Below, in pieces: positions 1-4,442 of a stretch of 8,203 bases of DNA; the first letter of the stretch is position 1; each line of letters opens with the position of its first letter. This stretch comes from Acidimicrobiia bacterium. Its GTDB lineage: Bacteria > Actinomycetota > Acidimicrobiia > Acidimicrobiales > Ilumatobacteraceae. The stretch lies in assembly GCA_030425785.1 (NCBI GenBank), contig JAUHYJ010000144.1, positions 1 to 8,203 of the forward strand, written 5' to 3'. Both the position numbers and the translations under genes were made by a program. The notes below the pieces were generated by a model that was not told where the DNA came from, made no database searches, and saw only the letters and a program-made list of their open reading frames with translations.

Positions 1-67
1 CCGGCGAGCGTGGCTGTTCCGCGCTCGACAGGCTCGTGGCGGGCCCCGTCGGTTCGGGAGATCGCGA

Positions 68-802
68 TCAGTCGCGGCGGGTGCCGATGTCGATCGAGCC
101 GTTGTCGGAGCTCGCGGTGATGACGTGGTCGGCGGCGTCGTCGCGATGGACGTCGATGTCGATCGAGCCGTTGTCGCTGTGGGCGTCGACGGCGTACGCG
201 GCGTCGGGGAGCTCGATGTCGATCGGGCCGTTGTCCGTGTGGAGGTCGACGAGGTCGGGGACGTTCCGGAACGACAGCTCGATGCGACCGTTGTCGGTCC
301 GGGCCCGAACGCCGGTCGCGTCCAGGTCCGCGGCGAGGATGGCGCCGTTGTCCGTGTGGAGGTCGATGTCGCCGGCGACCCCGCCCAGTGCGATCTCGCC
401 GTTGTCGGTCGTCACCTCGACCGATCGGTCACTCGGCGCGGTCACGACGAAGCCCACCGAGCACGGGTCGTGCCATGCGGCGTCGCACTCGCCGTCGATG
501 TGGAGGACGCCGTCGATCACGTCGATCGAGTAGTCGGCGTCGCCCGCGTCGGCTTCGCGCATGACGACGTCGATCTCGATGACGTCGACCGAGTCGGCCG
601 ATCCGGCCCCCACGATGTCGACGCGACCGTTGTCGGTCCCGATGTCGATCGTCGTGACGTCGTCGGCGGGGACCGTCTCGGACTCGACCCGGCGGGTCAC
701 GTCATCACCGAACCGGATCGACGCGTCGCAACCCGTGGCGACCATGGCCGCGATCGAGACGAAGACGATGGTGGGCAGGGGCGCGAGGCTGAGCACGGAC
801 AT
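68..802 (-). CDS. DUF4097-type repeat lipoprotein
   Basis: A 244-residue predicted secreted lipoprotein. Residues 4-24 are hydrophobic and end in VATG-C25, a lipobox-like site with Ala rather than Leu at -3, so lipidation at Cys25 is likely but not certain. The mature part carries seven [TS]DNG turns with Asp at residues 57, 133, 151, 170, 190, 210 and 233. The last six are 18-23 residues apart and each is followed by alternating hydrophobic strands such as IDIELPDA. This is the pattern of the DUF4097 'putative adhesin' family, probably a beta-solenoid with one rung per repeat. Two Cys in GECDAAWHDPCSVG, between the first and second turns, could form a disulfide. The frame stays open far upstream over the divergent cupin gene, but that part is Arg-rich and looks non-coding. 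ATG at 802 is only 2 nt from GGAG (805-808); GTG at 796 has 8 nt spacing and may be the true start; ATG at 853 has no good ribosome site. The ligand is unknown. Confidence 0.8.
   Translation of the reverse strand: MSVLSLAPLPTIVFVSIAAMVATGCDASIRFGDDVTRRVESETVPADDVTTIDIGTDNGRVDIVGAGSADSVDVIEIDVVMREADAGDADYSIDVIDGVLHIDGECDAAWHDPCSVGFVVTAPSDRSVEVTTDNGEIALGGVAGDIDLHTDNGAILAADLDATGVRARTDNGRIELSFRNVPDLVDLHTDNGPIDIELPDAAYAVDAHSDNGSIDIDVHRDDAADHVITASSDNGSIDIGTRRD
99..634 (-). repeat. DNA-level repeat encoding [TS]DNG solenoid turns
   Basis: The octamer CCGTTGTC (GACAACGG in the coding direction) occurs at 99-106, 168-175, 228-235, 288-295, 345-352, 399-406 and 627-634, always in the same codon phase and encoding Asp-Asn-Gly. 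Neighbouring bases are also repeated: GATGTCGATCGAGCC precedes the first two copies, and CGTGTGGAGGTCGA follows two others. Identity at the nucleotide level suggests recent duplication or gene conversion between rungs, or strong codon bias acting on a conserved turn. Confidence 0.75.
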
Positions 803-804
803 GG

Positions 805-808
805 CTCC
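805..808 (-). promoter_or_regulatory. Shine-Dalgarno site favouring the GTG start at 796
   Basis: On the minus strand this reads GGAG. It lies 8 nt before an in-frame GTG (796-794) and only 2 nt before the ATG at 802. Spacing therefore favours GTG, which would remove two residues from the lipoprotein without affecting the lipobox. The assignment rests on spacing alone. Confidence 0.4.
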
Positions 809-858
809 ATCGTCGGTGCCGGCGGCACCTGCTGCGATGGAGACAGCGGGCATCTGCG

Positions 859-878
859 GGGTGGGGTTGTCCCCACCC
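859..878. promoter_or_regulatory. Perfect 8-bp hairpin or dyad in divergent intergenic region
   Basis: GGGTGGGG, a TTGT loop, then CCCCACCC: eight G/C-dominated pairs without mismatch, midway between the divergent lipoprotein and cupin starts. In DNA it could be an operator shared by both promoters. In RNA it would form a stable stem in either 5' leader. No convincing -10 or -35 pair could be recognised in the 123-bp gap, so the promoter positions are unknown. Confidence 0.35.
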
Positions 879-925
879 TCCCGTGCAGCTTCGGCGGCGG
901 CAGGTGACGTGGGAGACTGGGTGCC

Positions 926-1360
926 ATGGCGACGGCGGACGAGCTGATCGAGCGGCTCCGGCTGCAACCGCATCCCGAGGGCGGCCACTACGCCGAGACG
1001 TGGCGTGGCCCCGATCGCGGCGACGGGCGGGCGACCGCATCGGCGATCCACTTCCTGCTCCGCGACGGGGAACGCTCGCACTGGCACCGGGTCGACGCCC
1101 CCGAGATCTGGCTCCACCACGCGGGTGCCCCGCTGCGTCTGTCGGTCGGTGACGCCGACGTCGTGCTCGGTGACGACGTCGCAGCCGGTGAGCAGCCCCA
1201 GGTGGTCGTGCCGGCGCACGCGTGGCAGGCGGCCGAGTCGACGGGGGCGTGGTCGCTCGTGTCGTGTGTCGTCGCGCCGGCGTTCGAGTTCGACCACTTC
1301 GAACTGGCGCCGCCGGGTTGGGAGCCGCCCGAGCGCCGTTCCGGGGAACGCACTCCGTGA
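926..1360 (+). CDS. Cupin_5 (DUF985) family protein
   Basis: A 144-residue single-domain cytoplasmic protein that matches the DUF985/Cupin_5 family over its whole length. The recognisable blocks are HPEGGHYAETWRG (16-28), SAIHFLL (39-45), the histidine-rich strand SHWHRVDAPEIWLHHAGAP (51-69), a VPAHAWQAA segment, and the closing FELAPPGW. His52, His54, Glu60 and His64 sit where cupins bind metal or ligand, but no substrate is established for the family and I assign none. The start is supported by GGGAG at 911-915, 10 nt upstream. The last bases overlap the next gene by GTGA, so the two are probably translated together. The gene is divergent from the DUF4097 lipoprotein. The family call is firm; the function is unknown. 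Confidence 0.88.
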   Translation: MATADELIERLRLQPHPEGGHYAETWRGPDRGDGRATASAIHFLLRDGERSHWHRVDAPEIWLHHAGAPLRLSVGDADVVLGDDVAAGEQPQVVVPAHAWQAAESTGAWSLVSCVVAPAFEFDHFELAPPGWEPPERRSGERTP

Positions 1361-3147
1361 TCGGCGGCGTCTCGAAGCTGCGCCGCGCGGTGGTGATCGC
1401 CACGATCGCCGGCACGACCGGGCTCACGGCGCTCGGCGTGTTGGGCGGCGGCGTCCACCCGGAGCGCTACGACCAGTGGCAGTCGGTCGTCGGACCGGCC
1501 GGGGCCGACGGCGTGCGCGTCACCGACACCTTCGACCAAGACTTCGGGACGAACGACCGCCGCGGCCACGAGCGGTACATCCCGCACGACTACGGCGCCC
1601 CGATCGACGTCGTCGTGTCGTCGCCCGACGCTCCCGACCGCCTGTTCGTCGACGACTTCGGCGATCAGACCCGGATCCGCGTCGGCGAACCGGACGTCAC
1701 GATCAGCGGGCAGCACCGCTACACCATCGCCTACACCCTGCCGGACGCGTTCGTCAGCGGCGGGGTGCTGTCGCTCGACGTGCTCGCTCCCGACGACCCG
1801 GAGATCGACCGCTTCGAGCTGATCGTGACGGGCTTCGTGCTGCGCGATCCCGTGTGCCTCGTCGGGTCGTCGGGCAGCGACGAGCAGTGCGAGGTCGTCG
1901 AGTCGCGCGACGGCTGGTTCCGCGCGGTCGTGGAGCCCGTCGAGTCCGGCGCGGGCATCACGGTCGAAGGTGACATCGTCGACGTGGTCGAGCCCGAGAC
2001 GGTCGCCGCACCGCCGCTTCCCGAGCGGCGCGACGACGGTGGTCGATGGTGGAAGGCCTTGACGATCGGCGGGCTGGGCGCCGTCGGCGCCGGCGCGGTC
2101 CTGCAGTGGGCGCGCCGTCGCGGGCGGAACGAGGTGTTCGCCGGCGGCGCGGCCGACGCGGCGTTCGGCAGCCTCCCGCCGCCGGGGGTCGACGTCGCAC
2201 CGCCGCCGATCGAGCTCGTGGCCGACGACCGGATGGACGAGCTCGCCACGATCGAGTTCGTCCCACCCGACGGCATCGAGCCGTGGGAGGCGTCGGTGCT
2301 GCTGCGCGAGCGGGTGGACACCCAGACCGTCGAGGCGTGGCTGTCCGGTCTGGCCGGCCACGAGGCGATCGAGCTCGCCGAGGCCGGCGACCAGCTCGAG
2401 ATCTCGACCGGGCCGCGCCTCGACCAGCTCGACGAGCGCGACGCCGCCTTGCTGACCCGGCTGCTCGGCGGCCGCGACTCGTACACGACGACCGGCACGT
2501 ACGACTCGAAGTTCGCCTCCGCGTGGTCGGCGATCTCGACGGCGCAGCGCGACCGGATCGCACAGAGCGGCTGGTGGAAGCACCTGCCGCCGGGGTCGGG
2601 GCTGTCGCCGAGCCGGAGCGGCTCGCCGTTCGGCCTCATCACGATGGGGGTGTTCCTGTTCTTCATGTTCGGCAGCGCCGGCGCCTCCCTGGTCGGCGCC
2701 TTCCGGTCGTGGCCATGGGCCATCGCGATCGGTCTGCTCGTGCCGGCCGTCGTCGCCTTCTTCATGTATCGGGCCCTGTTGCCGGCGCGCAGCGCCCAGG
2801 GTTCGGCGCTCGCACTACGGACCGAGTCGTTCCGCCGGTTCCTGCACGCGAGCGAGGCCCAACACGTCGAGTGGGCGTGGTCGCAGGGTCTGCTGCGCGA
2901 GTACTCGGGGTGGGCGGTCGCGCTCGGCGAGGCCGACGCGTGGTCGTCGGCCCTCGATCGGGCGAACGTACCGCCACCTGCGCGAGCGGCTGCCGGCCCG
3001 ATCATCGTCCACCGACGCGGGTCGGCGATCCGGACGCAACGGACGCAGCCCCAACAGTCGGGTGGCGGCAGCGGCGGGCGCGGTGGCGGGTTCCGCAGCG
3101 GTTCGGTCGGCGGTGGCGGTGGTGGCAGCTCCCGCGGCTCGTGGTGA
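1357..3147 (+). CDS. DUF2207 family membrane protein
   Basis: A 596-residue predicted membrane protein. Starting at GTG 1357 gives MIGGVSKLRR followed by a hydrophobic stretch (11-31), a signal peptide or anchor. GGGGAA (1343-1348) lies 8 nt upstream, and the codon overlaps the cupin stop. An open frame upstream to 1222 is just overlap with the cupin gene. Residues about 45-165 form the extracytoplasmic DUF2207 domain, with TFDQDFG (58-64), HERYIPHDYGAP (71-82) and a beta-rich region. Cys167 and Cys178 could pair outside the cell. A membrane segment (about 234-250) is followed by basic RRRGR, then a long cytoplasmic region, a two-helix hairpin (about 426-446 and 453-471), the family's VALGEADAW block, and a Gly/Ser/Arg-rich tail from about 569 ending GSW. 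The order and tail are typical of DUF2207 proteins. The biochemical role of the family is unknown; envelope location is inferred. Confidence 0.87.
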   Translation: MIGGVSKLRRAVVIATIAGTTGLTALGVLGGGVHPERYDQWQSVVGPAGADGVRVTDTFDQDFGTNDRRGHERYIPHDYGAPIDVVVSSPDAPDRLFVDDFGDQTRIRVGEPDVTISGQHRYTIAYTLPDAFVSGGVLSLDVLAPDDPEIDRFELIVTGFVLRDPVCLVGSSGSDEQCEVVESRDGWFRAVVEPVESGAGITVEGDIVDVVEPETVAAPPLPERRDDGGRWWKALTIGGLGAVGAGAVLQWARRRGRNEVFAGGAADAAFGSLPPPGVDVAPPPIELVADDRMDELATIEFVPPDGIEPWEASVLLRERVDTQTVEAWLSGLAGHEAIELAEAGDQLEISTGPRLDQLDERDAALLTRLLGGRDSYTTTGTYDSKFASAWSAISTAQRDRIAQSGWWKHLPPGSGLSPSRSGSPFGLITMGVFLFFMFGSAGASLVGAFRSWPWAIAIGLLVPAVVAFFMYRALLPARSAQGSALALRTESFRRFLHASEAQHVEWAWSQGLLREYSGWAVALGEADAWSSALDRANVPPPARAAAGPIIVHRRGSAIRTQRTQPQQSGGGSGGRGGGFRSGSVGGGGGGSSRGSW

Positions 3148-3160
3148 CCGGCCGCCCACC

Positions 3161-3169
3161 TGCTAGCAC
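3161..3169 (+). promoter_or_regulatory. Possible extended -10 for a leaderless oxidoreductase mRNA
   Basis: TGC-TAGCAC resembles an extended -10 (TGnTAnnnT) with C in place of the last T. The hexamer ends seven bases before the ATG at 3176, which would put transcription start on or next to the A of the start codon. The 28-bp gap after the DUF2207 stop has no Shine-Dalgarno sequence, which fits leaderless translation. No good -35 is visible. Confidence 0.28.
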
Positions 3170-3175
3170 TGCCCC

Positions 3176-4054
3176 ATGCAGCTCGGAGCGGTCATCCCCC
3201 ACCACGAGATCGGTACCGACCCTGGCGCGATCCGGGCGTTCGCGCAGGGTGCCGAAGAGCTCGGTGTCACCCACCTGCTGATCTACGACCACGTCGTGGG
3301 CGTCGATCGCAACCGCCCCGGCGGCTTCGAGGGCCCGTACGACTCGAACACGGCGTTCCACGAGCCGATGGTGCTGTTCGGCTTCCTGGCGGCGTGCACG
3401 ACCACCGTCGACCTCGTCACCGCGATCCTCATCCTGCCCCAACGCCAGACCGTGCTGGTGGCCAAGCAGGCGGCCGAGCTCGCGATCCTGTCGGGCAACC
3501 GGTTCAAGCTCGGCGTCGGCGTCGGGTGGAACACCGTCGAGTACGACGCGCTCGGCGAGGAGTTCGGCAACCGCGGCAGGCGACAGGAGGAACAGGTCGA
3601 GCTGATGCGTCGGCTGTGGACCGAGGACGTGTTCAGCTATGCCGGCGAGTACCACCGGTTCGAGCATGCGAGCATCCTGCCGCGTCCGACTCAGCCGGTG
3701 CCGGTGTTGTTCGGCGGCTCCGCGCCGGCCCTGCTCGACCGGTGCGCCCGGTTGGGCGACGGGTGGCTCCCGCTCGGCAGCCCGAACGACAAGTCGGCCG
3801 ACCGGGTGGCCGAGCTGCGACGACTCCGTGAGGCGGCCGGTCTGCCCTGGGACGGCTTCGAGATCCGGGCGCAGGCGCAGTACGGCGGCGGCACGCCGGA
3901 GCGGTGGCGCTCGCACGCCGAGCGGTGGGCCGACCTCGGCGCCACCCACCTCGCCGTGGCGACCCACAACGCCGGCGACACCGACGTCGACGGGCACCTG
4001 GCCCGCATCGTCGAGTACCGCGACGCCGTCGACGGCATCGTCGCACCGCGCTGA
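3176..4054 (+). CDS. LLM class F420-dependent oxidoreductase
   Basis: A 292-residue single-domain TIM-barrel enzyme of the luciferase-like monooxygenase class, most like the actinobacterial F420-dependent group. Family marks are the N-terminal strand MQLGAVIPHHEIG, IYDHVVGVD after the second strand, and the hallmark GVGVGWNTVEYDALGEEF (113-130) with NRGRRQEEQVELMRRLW after it. The later phosphate-side PVLFGGSAPALLDRCARLGDGW block is also present. Members transfer hydride between reduced F420 (sometimes FMN) and an organic substrate; the substrate cannot be read from the sequence. The protein is cytosolic, without a signal peptide. Its length is usual for the class and the ORF is intact. It follows DUF2207 by 28 bp in the same direction but lacks a clear ribosome site, so it may have its own promoter. 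F420 rather than FMN is an inference from the motif style. Confidence 0.9.
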   Translation: MQLGAVIPHHEIGTDPGAIRAFAQGAEELGVTHLLIYDHVVGVDRNRPGGFEGPYDSNTAFHEPMVLFGFLAACTTTVDLVTAILILPQRQTVLVAKQAAELAILSGNRFKLGVGVGWNTVEYDALGEEFGNRGRRQEEQVELMRRLWTEDVFSYAGEYHRFEHASILPRPTQPVPVLFGGSAPALLDRCARLGDGWLPLGSPNDKSADRVAELRRLREAAGLPWDGFEIRAQAQYGGGTPERWRSHAERWADLGATHLAVATHNAGDTDVDGHLARIVEYRDAVDGIVAPR

Positions 4055-4065
4055 TGCCCTGGCGC

Positions 4066-4081
4066 GTCACCGGCATGTGAC
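4066..4081. promoter_or_regulatory. GTCAC-N6-GTGAC dyad upstream of DUF1876 gene
   Basis: A perfect 5-bp inverted repeat with six bases between the arms, 12 bp past the oxidoreductase stop and 44 bp before the DUF1876 start. The arm and spacer sizes fit a dimeric regulator's operator, but one five-base dyad can arise by chance. It is not the CRP arrangement (TGTGA-N6-TCACA), whose arms are in the opposite order, and no DosR-box-like palindrome is visible. Confidence 0.22.
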
Positions 4082-4125
4082 CTCCAGCCCTGGTCGGTGG
4101 TGTCGGCCGGGCGCACGCTGGAAAC

Positions 4126-4380
4126 ATGACAACCACGACCCGCCACTGGGACGTGCGGCTCGAGCTCGTCGAGGACGTGGAGCACTGTGAAGTGATCGCG
4201 CACCTCGACGCCGGCGACCGCAGCCTGTCGGGTATCGGCCGTTCTCGGCGCAACCCCGCCGACCCGACCGTGCCGCAGATCGGCGAGGAGCTGGCGACGG
4301 CTCGTGCCCTGCACGATCTCGCACACCATCTCAGCCAGGACGCCTGGCGCATGATCGAGGAGTTCGAACCCGACAGCTGA
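4126..4380 (+). CDS. DUF1876 (Rv1738/Rv2632c-like) small protein
   Basis: An 84-residue soluble protein that matches the DUF1876 family end to end. It opens with HWDVRLELVEDVEHCEVIAHLDAG, then the family core LSGIGRSRRNPADPTVPQIG (34-53), followed by the helical EELATARALHDLAHHLSQDA. The family includes mycobacterial Rv2632c and the hypoxia-induced Rv1738, whose structure has been compared with ribosome hibernation factors. A role in dormancy or translation control is therefore suggested by family, not shown here. The length is slightly below that of the mycobacterial members. The start has GGAAA only a base away and no well-spaced Shine-Dalgarno, so ribosome binding may be weak or leaderless. 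The gene lies 71 bp after the oxidoreductase and 62 bp before the c-di-GMP enzyme, with a dyad upstream and a hairpin downstream. Confidence 0.85.
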   Translation: MTTTTRHWDVRLELVEDVEHCEVIAHLDAGDRSLSGIGRSRRNPADPTVPQIGEELATARALHDLAHHLSQDAWRMIEEFEPDS

Positions 4381-4412
4381 CGGCTGGGGCGAGCCCTCGA
4401 ACGCTTCAAGCG

Positions 4413-4429
4413 CGGCCGCCCAGCGGCCG
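4413..4429 (+). terminator. GC-rich stem-loop between DUF1876 and GGDEF-EAL genes
   Basis: CGGCCGC, loop CCA, GCGGCCG: a perfect 7-bp all-G/C stem, 32 bp after the DUF1876 stop and 13 bp before the GGDEF-EAL start. No T-run follows, so it is at best a U-less terminator of the kind proposed in GC-rich actinobacteria. It could equally be a leader hairpin or operator. A smaller odd palindrome, CGCTT-C-AAGCG (4402-4412), adjoins it on the left. Confidence 0.35.
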
Positions 4430-4442
4430 ATAGACGAGGCGC

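Noticed and set aside
5..27. Weak stem CGAGCG / CGCTCG with an 11-base loop downstream of the DUF4097 stop
   Set aside because: Only six pairs, a large loop and no T-run; insufficient for a terminator call. Nothing else is recognisable in positions 1-67.
99..406. Short regularly spaced repeats considered as a CRISPR array or iteron block
   Set aside because: Copies are in codon phase with a coding [TS]DNG motif, spacers are related to one another, and no cas or replication gene is present.
125..907. Plus-strand 260-codon frame opposite the DUF4097 gene
   Set aside because: Val/Asp/Arg-rich antisense of the repeat protein; its own repeats simply mirror the [TS]DNG repeats.
803..1297. Upstream extension of the DUF4097 frame to a 409-residue protein across the divergent cupin gene
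   Set aside because: The extra N-terminal part is Arg/Asp/Pro-rich, lies antisense to a recognised cupin gene, and would bury the signal peptide inside the protein.
988..2583. Minus-strand open frame of 531 codons opposite the cupin and DUF2207 genes
   Set aside because: High-GC shadow: Arg/Asp/Val/Gly-rich composition with no domain pattern, while the plus strand carries recognisable families.
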